This document shows, one piece after another, positions 1 through 9,468 of a stretch of 64,000 nt of DNA (position 1 is the stretch's first letter; every line of letters starts with the position of its first letter). The notes beneath the pieces were generated by a model. That model saw only the letters and a list, made by a program, of their open reading frames with translations, made no database searches and was not told the DNA's origin. The stretch lies in assembly GCF_013394085.1 (NCBI RefSeq), contig NZ_CP040910.1, positions 1 to 64,000 on the forward strand, read 5' to 3'. The DNA is from Limosilactobacillus fermentum (GTDB taxonomy: Bacteria > Bacillota > Bacilli > Lactobacillales > Lactobacillaceae). The position numbers and the translations under genes were made by a program.

Positions 1-74
1 TACCCCGCTGGGGCGACAACCTTTTGCCCTAGCTTAGTCATACGGCCTGTCGAGAAGGTTGAATCGCACTCCTC
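1..74 (-). repeat. Dispersed palindromic repeat, copy 1 (cut by window edge)
   Basis: Read on the minus strand this begins with AGGAGTGCGATTCAACC and continues CTTCTCGACAGGCCGTATGA. That is almost identical to the copy starting at 26262. Only the first two thirds of the element lies in the window. Unlike the other copies it does not follow the stop codon of a gene in the same orientation; it sits upstream of the sugar permease gene. Confidence 0.75.
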
Positions 75-108
75 TTAACATTGTGTCCCCTTTCACTAGT
101 AAACTCTG

Positions 109-121
109 GTAAATTTTTTAG
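109..121. promoter_or_regulatory. Candidate GalR-type operator upstream of the sugar permease
   Basis: GTAAATTTTTTAG matches 10 of 13 positions of the perfect palindrome GTAAAACTTTTAC at the galK promoter (8378-8390). Further GTAAA half-sites lie at about 99-103 and 121-125. It is inferred to bind the LacI-family protein encoded at 4664-5665. No clear -35/-10 pair could be assigned next to it. Confidence 0.4.
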
Positions 122-207
122 TAAAAGTGTTGAAAGTTTAGATGAAAGCGGTTACCATTATATCCATAAGCAATTATATTTTATCTGCTGAGGAGGAAAT
201 GTTTGCC

Positions 208-2151
208 ATGGATGCTCAAAATACTAAGGCGAAAACATTTAGTTCCCGGATCGCATATTCGTTTGGGGCCTTTGGTCACGATATGTTCTACGGGATGCTT
301 TCGACTTACTTCATGATGTTCGTTACCGGCCACTTGTTTAACAGCAACGCCGGTGGGGAAGCCGCCCGGATGGTTTCCTTTATCACTTTAACCATCATGG
401 TGCTACGGATTGCCGAATTAGTGATCGACCCGTTCATCGGGAACATCATCGACAAGACCGACACCAAGTGGGGTCACTTTAAGCCATGGGTTGTCGGTGG
501 GGGGATCATCTCTGCCATTGCCATCGCCCTCTTGTTCACCAACTTGGGCGGCTTGACTTACAAGAACCCAATGATGTACCTGGTACTCTTTGCCATTCTC
601 TACATCGTGATGGATATCTTCTATTCCTTCAACGACGTGGCCTTCTGGTCCATGATTCCTGCCATCTCCTTTGATAGTGCAGAACGTGAAAAGACGGCTA
701 CCTTCGCCCGGGTTGGTTCCACCTTAGGGGGCCAATTGGTTGGGGTCGTTGTTATGCCACTCGTGCTCTTCTTCTCCCTTAACTCTAACAGCGGAAACGG
801 TGACGGCCGTGGTTGGTTTGGCTTCGCCGCTACTGTGGCCATCATCGCCGCTGTAACGTCAATTGGGGTGGGGATCTTCACCCACGAAAAGAAGAACGAA
901 CTTCGTAACAACACCGAAAGCACCTCCTTTGGGAAGGTTTTAGGCGTCTTAGTTAAAAACGACCAATTAATGGCGATCGCTTTAACCTATGTCCTCTACA
1001 CCACCGGGATTCAAATCATGAATTCCTTCCAACTCTACTACTTCACCTACATCATGGGGAAAGCACCAACCTACACGATCTACGCTTTGATCAACGGGTT
1101 AATCGGGGTCATCACCGTTTCCCTCTTCCCTGGCTTGGCTAAGAAGTTCAGCCGGCGTCGGGTCTTCTTCTACTCCATCTTAGTAATGCTGATCGGGCTG
1201 GTACTCTTCGCCTTGGCCGGTCACTCCTTACCAATGGTTATCCTTGGTGGGGCCATCTTCATGCTGCCACAACCACTGATCTTCCTGGTTGTTTTGATGA
1301 TCATCACCGACTCCGTTGAATACGGTCAATTAAAGCTTGGTCACCGTGACGAAGGGTTAACCCTTTCCGTTCGGCCACTGCTTGACAAGTTCGGTGGTGC
1401 CGTTGCCGGTGGTGTGGTTGGGATGACCGCTACCGCTGCCGGGATGATTTCCGGGGCTACTGCTGACCAAATCACCGCCCACGGGACGTCCATCTTCAAG
1501 CTGATTATGTTTGCCGTTCCAGCCATCCTGATCTTACTGGGGACCTTTGTCTTCTCCCGCAAGGTTAAGCTGGACGAAAAGATGCACGCCCAAATCGTTG
1601 ACGAACTGGAAAAGACTTGGCACCAACACCTGGAAGGCGACGACTCCGCCCTTAGCGAAACGGCTGCCGCTGAGACCGCCGCTACCCTCTCCTTTGCCGC
1701 TCCGGTTGACGGGAAGCTCTTACCATTAAGTAGCGTTTCCGCCCCAGCCTTTGCTAACGGCTCGATGGGTGAAGGGATTGCCATCAAGCCTACCGATGGC
1801 CAAATCTTTGCTCCGGTGGCCGGGACGATCGTCGCTGACTTCCCAAGCACCCGTCACGCCCTCGGGATCCGGACCGATAACGGGATTCCGTTCTTGATCC
1901 ACGTCGGGGTCGACACGGTTGAAATGCAAGGGACTGGCTTCGTCTCCTACGTCGAAAACGGTCAACACGTTGAAGCCGGCGACAAGCTGATGGAATTCTG
2001 GTCCCCAGCCATTAAGGAAGCGGGCCACGACGACACCGTCATGATCGCCTTCACCAAGTCTGATGACACACCAAACTACGAGCTCAAGTTCGTGAAGAAC
2101 GAAGGCCTCGTTGATCACGGTGACGAAATTATTCAGATCGAAAATAAGTAA
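208..2151 (+). CDS. lacS: GPH-family galactoside permease with C-terminal EIIA domain (LacS/RafP type)
   Basis: Sodium/proton-coupled sugar symporter of the glycoside-pentoside-hexuronide family. Residues 1 to about 470 form the roughly 12-helix transporter. The last 150 or so residues are an EIIA-Glc-like domain with the two expected histidines, H550 in TRHALGI and H565 in LIHVGVDT. Their 15-residue spacing is the same as in EIIA-Glc, so HPr-dependent phosphorylation of H565 probably tunes transport. The ATG at 208 is chosen because AGGAGG at 191-196 precedes it; ATG 199 is too close, and the longer reading from 142 lacks a ribosome site. The alpha-galactosidase gene downstream points to melibiose, raffinose or related alpha-galactosides, but lactose cannot be excluded. 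Expected location is the cytoplasmic membrane. Confidence 0.9.
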   Translation: MDAQNTKAKTFSSRIAYSFGAFGHDMFYGMLSTYFMMFVTGHLFNSNAGGEAARMVSFITLTIMVLRIAELVIDPFIGNIIDKTDTKWGHFKPWVVGGGIISAIAIALLFTNLGGLTYKNPMMYLVLFAILYIVMDIFYSFNDVAFWSMIPAISFDSAEREKTATFARVGSTLGGQLVGVVVMPLVLFFSLNSNSGNGDGRGWFGFAATVAIIAAVTSIGVGIFTHEKKNELRNNTESTSFGKVLGVLVKNDQLMAIALTYVLYTTGIQIMNSFQLYYFTYIMGKAPTYTIYALINGLIGVITVSLFPGLAKKFSRRRVFFYSILVMLIGLVLFALAGHSLPMVILGGAIFMLPQPLIFLVVLMIITDSVEYGQLKLGHRDEGLTLSVRPLLDKFGGAVAGGVVGMTATAAGMISGATADQITAHGTSIFKLIMFAVPAILILLGTFVFSRKVKLDEKMHAQIVDELEKTWHQHLEGDDSALSETAAAETAATLSFAAPVDGKLLPLSSVSAPAFANGSMGEGIAIKPTDGQIFAPVAGTIVADFPSTRHALGIRTDNGIPFLIHVGVDTVEMQGTGFVSYVENGQHVEAGDKLMEFWSPAIKEAGHDDTVMIAFTKSDDTPNYELKFVKNEGLVDHGDEIIQIENK

Positions 2152-2165
2152 TCCACCTTTAAACC

Positions 2166-2204
2166 GGGGGGCCGCGACTGTCAGCGTCACGGTCCCCCCT
2201 TTTT
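2166..2204 (+). terminator. Intrinsic terminator or attenuator between permease and alpha-galactosidase
   Basis: A GC-rich hairpin (GGGGGG at 2166-2171 with CCCCCC at 2194-2199, extended by CCG/CGG and GAC/GTC pairs) is followed by five T. It lies 15 nt after the permease stop and 22 nt before the alpha-galactosidase start. It probably reduces read-through rather than separating two independent units, since no promoter is visible between them. Confidence 0.75.
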
Positions 2205-2226
2205 CATTAAGAAAGGAAGTTCATTC

Positions 2227-4449
2227 ATGCCAGTCTTTATCAACGAAGAGACCAAGCTCTTCCACTTACAAACCAAGAACACTAGCTACATCTTCCAAAT
2301 CCTCGCTAACGAGGCGGCGGGACAGGTTTATTACGGCGCCAAGGTTCCGGTTAAGCCTTCCTATTCCAACCTAATGACGATGGAAGAACACGACTGCACC
2401 AACACCCTGTCGGAAGAAAACACTTCCTTCCAACTCGAACTGGTTAAACAAGAATACGCCACCCAGGGTAAGGGGGACTTCCGCGAGGCCGCCTACGTTA
2501 TCCAATACCCAGACGGCTCCCGGACCAGCGAATTTGAATACCAGGGTTACCAAGTCGAAGAGGGGAAAAAGCGCCTGCCGGGTCTGCCATCTTCGTTTGA
2601 CGACGAAGGAACGGACGCCACCAGCCTGACGGTCACTTTCAAGGACCGCCTCTACGATTTGACGATGAACCTGCACTACACGGTCTTTAACGATGACGAC
2701 GTAATTGTTCGCTCAGCTAGCTTTGAAAATAAGGGTGACACCGTCATGATCGATCGGGCCCTGTCCGCTCAACTTGACTTGCCGGACGACAATTATGACC
2801 TCCTACAATTCTCCGGGACCTGGGCTCGCGAACGTCACTTATACCGCAACCACCTGCGGCCGGGGACCCAAAGCGTGGCCAGTCGGCGGATCAACTCCAG
2901 CCACCACGAAAACCCGGCCATCATCTTAGCCCGGCCAAACACCGATAATAATCAGGGTGAAGCCTTTGGTTTTAAACTAGTTTACTCCGGGAGTTTCTTA
3001 GACACGGTTGAGGTTGACCAGTTTAACACCACCCGGGTCGTTACCGGGATTCACCCCGATGACTTCTCCTGGCAACTAGAAGCCGGCCAATCCTTCCAGA
3101 CCCCAGAAGCGGTTCTTTCCTATACCAACGCCGGCATGAACGCCCTCAGCCAGCAAATGGGCCGCTTCTACCGTGACCACTTAATTAACCCCCACTTTGC
3201 TAAGGAAGACCGGCCAATCCTAATCAACAACTGGGAAGCCACCTTCATGGACTTTACCGAAGAAAAACTGATGAAGATCGTCACTAAGGCTAAGGAAACC
3301 GGGATCGAAATGTTTGTCTTAGATGACGGTTGGTTCGGGCACCGTGATAACGACCTGTCTAGCCTGGGGGACTGGTTCGTTGACCAAAAGAAGTTCTTAA
3401 ACGGGGTCGGCGGCTTTGCCAGCCGGGTGCACAAGTTGGGGATGAAGTTTGGCCTCTGGTTTGAACCAGAAATGATCTCAATTGACTCCAAGCTCTACGA
3501 AGACCACCCCGACTGGATGATCCAAACTAAGGGACGGCTAGCCACCCCGGCCCGCCACCAATTCGTCCTCGACATGGCCCGCCAAGAAGTCGTCGATGAC
3601 ATCTTCAACAAGATGAGCGCCGTGATTAAAGACACCAAGCTTGACTACATCAAGTGGGACATGAACCGGACGATCACCGAGGCCTTCACCGCTACCCTGC
3701 CGGCTAATCGCCAACAAGAATTTGCCCACCGCTACATCCTCGGGGTTTACCAACTCTACGAACGCCTAACGCAGGCCTTCCCGAGCGTCCTCTTTGAATC
3801 CTGCGCCTCCGGTGGTGGCCGCTTCGACCTCGGGATGATGTACTACGCCCCACAAGCCTGGTGCTCTGACGACACCGACGCCGTGGAACGGATCTACATC
3901 CAAGACGGGACCTCCTACGGTTACATTCCGTCCATGTGGGGGGCCCACGTTTCGGCCGTGCCAAACGACCAGGTCGGCCGCGTCACTTCCCTAGACACCC
4001 GGGCCAAGGTGGCCTACTTCGGTGCCTTTGGTTACGAACTGGACTTAAACGAACTGTCAGAAGAAGAGCAGGAAACGGTTAAAGAACAAGTCGCCTTTTA
4101 CAAGCAGCACCGCCACCTCTTCCAACACGGGACCTTCTACCGGATTGACAGTCCAGACACCGCTACCGATAACGTCTACGGCTGGCAAGTGGTCAATGAC
4201 GACCAGTCCGAAGCCATCGCCGTGCGCTTCCAGATCCTCAATGAACCCAACCCGGGTTACATCCGCTTCTACTTTACCGGCTTAGACCCGGAAAAGACCT
4301 ACCAAGTTAACGACGACGAGGAAACTTACTCCGGTGCAGAACTGATGAACGCCGGTTACTTCGTGGCTCGGATCATGCCACGCTCGGCCTCGCCAAAGCC
4401 GCTGGCCGACTTTAACGCCACCATGTTTGTGGTTAAGGCCGTCGACTAA
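2227..4449 (+). CDS. melA: Alpha-galactosidase, glycoside hydrolase family 36
   Basis: Cytoplasmic retaining alpha-galactosidase releasing galactose from melibiose, raffinose or stachyose. At 740 residues it has the normal length for bacterial GH36 enzymes. The N-terminal beta-sandwich is followed by a TIM barrel with LDDGWFGHR. The nucleophile is D478 in IKWDMNR, and the acid/base is D548 in WCSDDTDA after the SCASGGGRFD motif; these match the family's known catalytic aspartates. The start is preceded by AAGAAAGGAAG. Galactose produced here would feed galK and galT, which lie convergently just downstream. No signal peptide is present, so the LacS-type permease must bring the substrate in. 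Confidence 0.95.
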   Translation: MPVFINEETKLFHLQTKNTSYIFQILANEAAGQVYYGAKVPVKPSYSNLMTMEEHDCTNTLSEENTSFQLELVKQEYATQGKGDFREAAYVIQYPDGSRTSEFEYQGYQVEEGKKRLPGLPSSFDDEGTDATSLTVTFKDRLYDLTMNLHYTVFNDDDVIVRSASFENKGDTVMIDRALSAQLDLPDDNYDLLQFSGTWARERHLYRNHLRPGTQSVASRRINSSHHENPAIILARPNTDNNQGEAFGFKLVYSGSFLDTVEVDQFNTTRVVTGIHPDDFSWQLEAGQSFQTPEAVLSYTNAGMNALSQQMGRFYRDHLINPHFAKEDRPILINNWEATFMDFTEEKLMKIVTKAKETGIEMFVLDDGWFGHRDNDLSSLGDWFVDQKKFLNGVGGFASRVHKLGMKFGLWFEPEMISIDSKLYEDHPDWMIQTKGRLATPARHQFVLDMARQEVVDDIFNKMSAVIKDTKLDYIKWDMNRTITEAFTATLPANRQQEFAHRYILGVYQLYERLTQAFPSVLFESCASGGGRFDLGMMYYAPQAWCSDDTDAVERIYIQDGTSYGYIPSMWGAHVSAVPNDQVGRVTSLDTRAKVAYFGAFGYELDLNELSEEEQETVKEQVAFYKQHRHLFQHGTFYRIDSPDTATDNVYGWQVVNDDQSEAIAVRFQILNEPNPGYIRFYFTGLDPEKTYQVNDDEETYSGAELMNAGYFVARIMPRSASPKPLADFNATMFVVKAVD

Positions 4450-4480
4450 GCCGCTAACTTACTTACACTCCTTCTAAATC

Positions 4481-4514
4481 AACAGCCCCTCCCGAGCCAG
4501 GAGGGGCTGTTTTA
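4481..4514 (+). terminator. Intrinsic terminator after alpha-galactosidase
   Basis: A 12-bp stem (AACAGCCCCTCC paired with GGAGGGGCTGTT) with a 7-nt loop is followed by TTT. It ends the permease/alpha-galactosidase unit. Confidence 0.85.
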
Positions 4515-4529
4515 GTATCGCAAAAATAG

Positions 4530-4613
4530 GTGGGAAATAAGATTATAGATGAAAACGCACGAACAGTTGGCGCATAAGACCCGGTTCTTCGGTCGTTTGT
4601 ATCTGTTTCCCAC
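4530..4613. other. Structured 84-nt stretch between two terminators
   Basis: The segment is bounded by GTGGGAAA (4530-4537) and TTTCCCAC (4606-4613), an 8-bp inverted repeat. It contains an inner short hairpin around CCGGTTCTTCGG. It sits between the terminators of two converging transcripts. It may be a diverged dispersed repeat or a small RNA, but no promoter was found. Confidence 0.3.
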
Positions 4614-4616
4614 ACA

Positions 4617-4650
4617 AAAGGGCCGTGACGAATTTGTCACGGCCCTTTTT
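4617..4650. terminator. Bidirectional terminator, mainly for the gal operon
   Basis: A 14-bp stem (AAAAGGGCCGTGAC with GTCACGGCCCTTTT) and 6-nt loop has T-runs on both strands. It lies 13 nt beyond the stop codon of the minus-strand regulator gene. Confidence 0.85.
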
Positions 4651-4663
4651 GTATTGATTGGCA

Positions 4664-5683
<1,020 letters not shown>

Positions 5684-5692
5684 TCATAAATC

Positions 5693-7147
5693 TTATAGTT
5701 GCTTAATAAATCGTTGCCAGCCAGCGTCGCCTTCGTCCGTACGCTTGAAGACCCCAGCGTCCTCTAATACATTGGAGAAGACCTGGGCGAGTTCTTCTTC
5801 TAAGACCGCCTCCACGTTGGCCGACATAATGTCGCGGCGTGCGGCGACCTCCTGGGCCCACGGCAGGTGCGCTGGGGCAATTTGGTTATCTTCATTTAAC
5901 CAGAATTTCTTAACTTCTTCCAGTTCAACCTTCAGCCGGGCCGGCAAGATTGCCCGCCCCATCACTTCAATCAGGCCAATGTTTTCCTTCTTGATGTGCC
6001 ACAGCTTTTCGTGCGGGTGGAAGATTCCTAGTGGGTACTCGTCGCTAGTATTGTTGTCACGTAAGACGAGGTCTAAGACAAAGGTCTCCCCTTCCCGGTG
6101 CATGATCGGGGTTACGGTGTGATGACGGGTGCCGTCTTGCCCGGTGGCCACAATCGAAAGCGCCGGATCGCTGTAGTCGTTCCAGGTCTTCATGATGTGG
6201 GTCCCCAGGTTGATGAGGGCGAGCTGGTCGGTCGTTTCCAGGCGGATGTCTGACATTGGCCAGTCAACGATGCCGGCCTTGACCTGCGGGTAGTCCTTAA
6301 AGGTCAGTTCCTGCTTAATCGGGGCCTTCATCATCGGGAAGGTGTGGCGGCCACCTTGGTAGTGCTCGTGGGCCAGCATTGAACCCCCGACAATTGGCAG
6401 GTCGGCGTTGGAGCCCACGAAGTAGTGCGGCAGGGTCTTTTCGATCTCGACTAAGTTGACCAGGGTTTGTTGATCGATCTTCATTGGCTCGTGCTGGAGG
6501 TCCAAGAAGATGCAGTGTTCATGGAAGTAAGCGTACGGTGAGTACTGGAAGCCCCAACCCTTACCGCCGATCATCATCCGGATAACCCGGTGATTACTGC
6601 GGGCCGCCTGGCCTAAGCGTCCTAGGTAGCCCTCGTTTTCAATGCACAGGGCGCACTGGGGGTACTTTTTGGCCGTATCGTGGGCCGCCGCCGCAATCGC
6701 CTTGGGGTCCTTTTCCGGCTTGGATAAATTAATGGTGATTTCCAGCTCGTTACCATCCTTGACCTGCCGGGTAAACTCGACGTTCTTTTTAATGGCCGCT
6801 ACCTTAACGTAGTCGTTTTCGGTACAAAGTTGGTAGAACCAACCAGTGGCGGCTTCCGGGGAACGTTGGTATTCCTGCCAGAAGCGGGCGTTAACGGCGG
6901 ACGGCGTGGGGGTCAGCAAGTCAAAGAGCTGCTCGTTTAAGATTTCCCGCTCGGTTTGTCCGTCTTCAATCTTACCGTTTTCAATCGATAAGTCAACCAG
7001 CTGCTCGGCAATTGACCGCCCGGCTTGCACGTCCCCGTCCTGATTGCCGACTAAAGCACGCACCTTGTTGGCCACGTAGACCTTGTCCAACGGTTGGTAA
7101 GCACCGCTTGCAATCGCCTTTTCGGCAAAGGTTTCAATTAGTCCCAT
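5693..7147 (-). CDS. galT: UTP/UDP-glucose--galactose-1-phosphate uridylyltransferase, Firmicute type
   Basis: Second enzyme of the Leloir pathway, converting galactose-1-phosphate plus UDP-glucose to UDP-galactose and glucose-1-phosphate. At 484 residues it belongs to the longer GalT family 2 of low-GC Gram-positives, not the roughly 350-residue enterobacterial type. A histidine-rich active-site segment, LAHEHYQGGRHTFPM (HEH at 260-262), is present. GAGAAGGGTTTGAG precedes the ATG. It lies 27 nt downstream of galK and upstream of galR, as in other lactobacilli. No galE or galM is in the window, so epimerisation must be encoded elsewhere. Confidence 0.95.
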   Translation of the reverse strand: MGLIETFAEKAIASGAYQPLDKVYVANKVRALVGNQDGDVQAGRSIAEQLVDLSIENGKIEDGQTEREILNEQLFDLLTPTPSAVNARFWQEYQRSPEAATGWFYQLCTENDYVKVAAIKKNVEFTRQVKDGNELEITINLSKPEKDPKAIAAAAHDTAKKYPQCALCIENEGYLGRLGQAARSNHRVIRMMIGGKGWGFQYSPYAYFHEHCIFLDLQHEPMKIDQQTLVNLVEIEKTLPHYFVGSNADLPIVGGSMLAHEHYQGGRHTFPMMKAPIKQELTFKDYPQVKAGIVDWPMSDIRLETTDQLALINLGTHIMKTWNDYSDPALSIVATGQDGTRHHTVTPIMHREGETFVLDLVLRDNNTSDEYPLGIFHPHEKLWHIKKENIGLIEVMGRAILPARLKVELEEVKKFWLNEDNQIAPAHLPWAQEVAARRDIMSANVEAVLEEELAQVFSNVLEDAGVFKRTDEGDAGWQRFIKQL

Positions 7148-7174
7148 GATCTCAAACCCTTCTCTCTTCTCTGC

Positions 7175-8341
7175 TTACAGCTTGTGTGGACCGTCAACGA
7201 TTTCGGCGTCGTAGAAGGAGGCGTCGTAGCCGACCTTCTCACGGTAGATTTCGCCAACCTTTTGCTTCAGGTTTTCGGCCTGGTCCTTCTTAACGATGGC
7301 GATGGCGGAGCCGGCAAAGCCCCCACCGATCATCCGGGCGCCCAAAACGCCTGGTTGTTGCCAAGCGGCTTCGGCTAAAGTGTCTAATTCAGTCCCGGAG
7401 ACTTCGTAATCGAAGTGCAAGGAGACGTGGGAGGCGTTGATCAGCCGGCCCAGCTTTTCGAGGTCGCCGTCGGTCATCGCCTTAGTGGCTTGGATCGTCC
7501 GTTGGTTTTCAAAGACGGCGTGGCGGGTCCGCTTGAGCAGGGTTTCATCGTTTAAGAGGTAGCTGTATTCGTCGAAGGTGTCTTCGTCGATTTCGCCCAG
7601 TGAGTTGATGTCGAGCTTGGTTTGCAGGCGCTTTAGGGCTTCGCCACATTCAGCTACCCGGTCGTTGTAAGCGGAAGCGGCTAGGGAGTGCTTCTTGTTG
7701 GTCGACATGATCACGATTTCGTAATCGCCCAGTTCCAGCGGCATGTACTTGTATTCCAGGGTGTTGCAGTCGAGGAAGATGGCGTTGTCCTTCTTCCCCA
7801 TCCCCACGGCAAACTGGTCCATGATCCCGGAGTTTAAGCCGACAAAGTCATTTTCGGTCTTTTGGCCCAACTTCACCAGGTCAATTTGGTCGATGTCCAG
7901 GTTAAATTCGTCCTTTAAAACTTGGCCCATCAGCATTTCGATTGAAGCGGATGAAGAAAGGCCGGCCCCGTACGGGAGGTTCCCGTAAACGTAGAGGTTA
8001 AAACCGTGGTCAATCTTAAAGCCCTTTTGACGCAGGTAAACCAACATCCCCTTGAAGTAGTTAGCCCACTTGCGGTCTTCTGCTTCTTCCGGTGCTTCGT
8101 CCGTAATGGCAAAGGAAACCACGTCGCCTTCCATATTACCGGAGAAGAGTTGCACCTGGTCGTCATCGCGGGCGCCGTACACACCGTAAGTCCCCAAGGA
8201 AATTGCACACGGGAAGACGTGACCACCGTTGTAGTCGGTGTGTTCCCCGATCACGTTAATCCGGCCCGGGGAGAAGAAGAGGTCTTGGCCCTGCGCTGCA
8301 AAGGTGTCTTGGTACTTGTCAAAAAGCTCTTGTTGATTCAT
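7175..8341 (-). CDS. galK: Galactokinase
   Basis: ATP-dependent phosphorylation of galactose, first step of the Leloir pathway. The 388-residue GHMP kinase shows the galactokinase signature GRINVIGEHTDYNGG, the ATP-binding LPYGAGLSSSAS and the C-terminal GARMIGGGFAG motif. The start at 8341 (MNQQELF) fits known lactobacillar galactokinases better than the 12-residue extension to 8377. It is the first gene of the galK-galT-galR operon, with a promoter, operator and cre-like site directly upstream. Confidence 0.95.
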   Translation of the reverse strand: MNQQELFDKYQDTFAAQGQDLFFSPGRINVIGEHTDYNGGHVFPCAISLGTYGVYGARDDDQVQLFSGNMEGDVVSFAITDEAPEEAEDRKWANYFKGMLVYLRQKGFKIDHGFNLYVYGNLPYGAGLSSSASIEMLMGQVLKDEFNLDIDQIDLVKLGQKTENDFVGLNSGIMDQFAVGMGKKDNAIFLDCNTLEYKYMPLELGDYEIVIMSTNKKHSLAASAYNDRVAECGEALKRLQTKLDINSLGEIDEDTFDEYSYLLNDETLLKRTRHAVFENQRTIQATKAMTDGDLEKLGRLINASHVSLHFDYEVSGTELDTLAEAAWQQPGVLGARMIGGGFAGSAIAIVKKDQAENLKQKVGEIYREKVGYDASFYDAEIVDGPHKL

Positions 8342-8377
8342 GTTTGTTTGCCCCATTTCTTTGTTAGTAAAAAACAA

Positions 8378-8390
8378 GTAAAACTTTTAC
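8378..8390. promoter_or_regulatory. Operator palindrome at the galK transcription start
   Basis: GTAAAACTTTTAC is a perfect 13-bp palindrome starting just downstream of the galK -10 box, where a bound LacI-family protein would block transcription. A related sequence is found upstream of the permease gene. Confidence 0.6.
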
Positions 8391-8397
8391 CATTCTT

Positions 8398-8426
8398 ATG
8401 CTACTATCACCCGGTTTATTAGTCAA
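8398..8426 (-). promoter_or_regulatory. galK promoter
   Basis: Minus-strand TTGACT (8426-8421) and TAGCAT (8403-8398) are 17 bp apart, placing the start near 8391 inside the operator region. Confidence 0.65.
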
Positions 8427-8439
8427 TAGAGCGCTTACA
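8426..8439 (-). promoter_or_regulatory. Candidate cre site (CcpA) overlapping the galK -35
   Basis: Minus-strand TGTAAGCGCTCTAT resembles the catabolite-responsive element consensus TGWAARCGYTWNCW, with mismatches near the 3' end. It touches the -35 box, consistent with catabolite repression of the Leloir operon. Confidence 0.5.
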
Positions 8440-8512
8440 TTTTTTACCAATAGCTAATGAAAGCACCTACCGCCGCAACGTGCTATCATAGGGGCTAAAC
8501 GGGAGGGATTGG

Positions 8513-9463
8513 ATGACTAAACTTTTTACCCCGACTGAGGTGGCTGAAGGCAGCTTGCTCCTGGGGCGCTGGCAATTGCAAAATGACGAACTCTACACCC
8601 CACTCCTAGGCGGAGTGATTAAAACGATCGTCACCGGCAGCGACCAGCTGACTTTAACGGTCGCTAACCGCCACCACCCGCTTATGCCCAGCCACTACTG
8701 GGCGGTGCGGGTCAACCACACAGCGTGGCGCCGCTATAGTGCTGCTCTCCCTATCGAAGTCGCCTTACCCGCCGAGCGCAACCTCGTTGAGATCATGACC
8801 GCCGGTAATACCAACCTCGACGACGTCTGGTCCGGTAACCAAGGCTTTGCCCTCACCAAGCTCGAACTGAAGGGCGCCGGCCGGTTAATTAAACCAAGTC
8901 CCCGCCCGGTCGTAGCCATCTACGGCGATTCAATCACCGCTGGCTGCTGGGTCAACGGCTACGGCGCCAGCAGCGACTACCGCCCGGAACAAAACTTTGT
9001 CGGCCTGGCCCAGGACAAAATCGACGTCGACCTCGCCCGGGTTGCCTACTCGGCCGCCGGGGTCTTGCGCCCGGCTACCGGGGGTGTCCCGGTCGCCATC
9101 GACTGGCTCGACCATTTCAACGTCCAGACGCCTTGGCCGCCCCACCCGGTTAGTCTGTCGGTCATCAACCTCGGGGTTAACGACCGGCGCTTTAGCGAGG
9201 CCGACTTTGCGACCGCCTACGAACAATACGTGACCGCCTTTTTAAAGCGCCAAACTGGTCCGGTCGCCCTAATGATCCCCTTTGCCCAGAGCATGGCAAA
9301 CGTCATCCGGGCCACTGCCCAGTACCACCAGCTCCCCGTTATCGAAACGGCCGATTGGTGTGCGAGTTTCACCGATGGCCTTCACCCCGACCTAACCGGT
9401 GCTCAGCAAGCGGCGCCCCGCTTTGCCAAGGCCCTCACCCGCCTACTCAATGAAAGGATGTGA
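8513..9463 (+). CDS. SGNH/GDSL-type esterase or hydrolase
   Basis: 316 residues. An N-terminal beta-rich accessory part (about 1-130) precedes an SGNH hydrolase domain. Seen motifs are IYGDSIT with nucleophile S140 (block I), NLGVND (block III) and DGLHPD with the catalytic Asp/His (block V). Such enzymes deacylate esters, for example acetylated sugars or acyl groups on cell-wall polymers. There is no signal peptide, so it acts in the cytoplasm. GGGAGGGATTGG precedes the ATG. It is the first gene of a plus-strand operon (8513-11025) divergent from galK. The true substrate is not known. Confidence 0.75.
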   Translation: MTKLFTPTEVAEGSLLLGRWQLQNDELYTPLLGGVIKTIVTGSDQLTLTVANRHHPLMPSHYWAVRVNHTAWRRYSAALPIEVALPAERNLVEIMTAGNTNLDDVWSGNQGFALTKLELKGAGRLIKPSPRPVVAIYGDSITAGCWVNGYGASSDYRPEQNFVGLAQDKIDVDLARVAYSAAGVLRPATGGVPVAIDWLDHFNVQTPWPPHPVSLSVINLGVNDRRFSEADFATAYEQYVTAFLKRQTGPVALMIPFAQSMANVIRATAQYHQLPVIETADWCASFTDGLHPDLTGAQQAAPRFAKALTRLLNERM

Positions 9464-9468
9464 CCACC

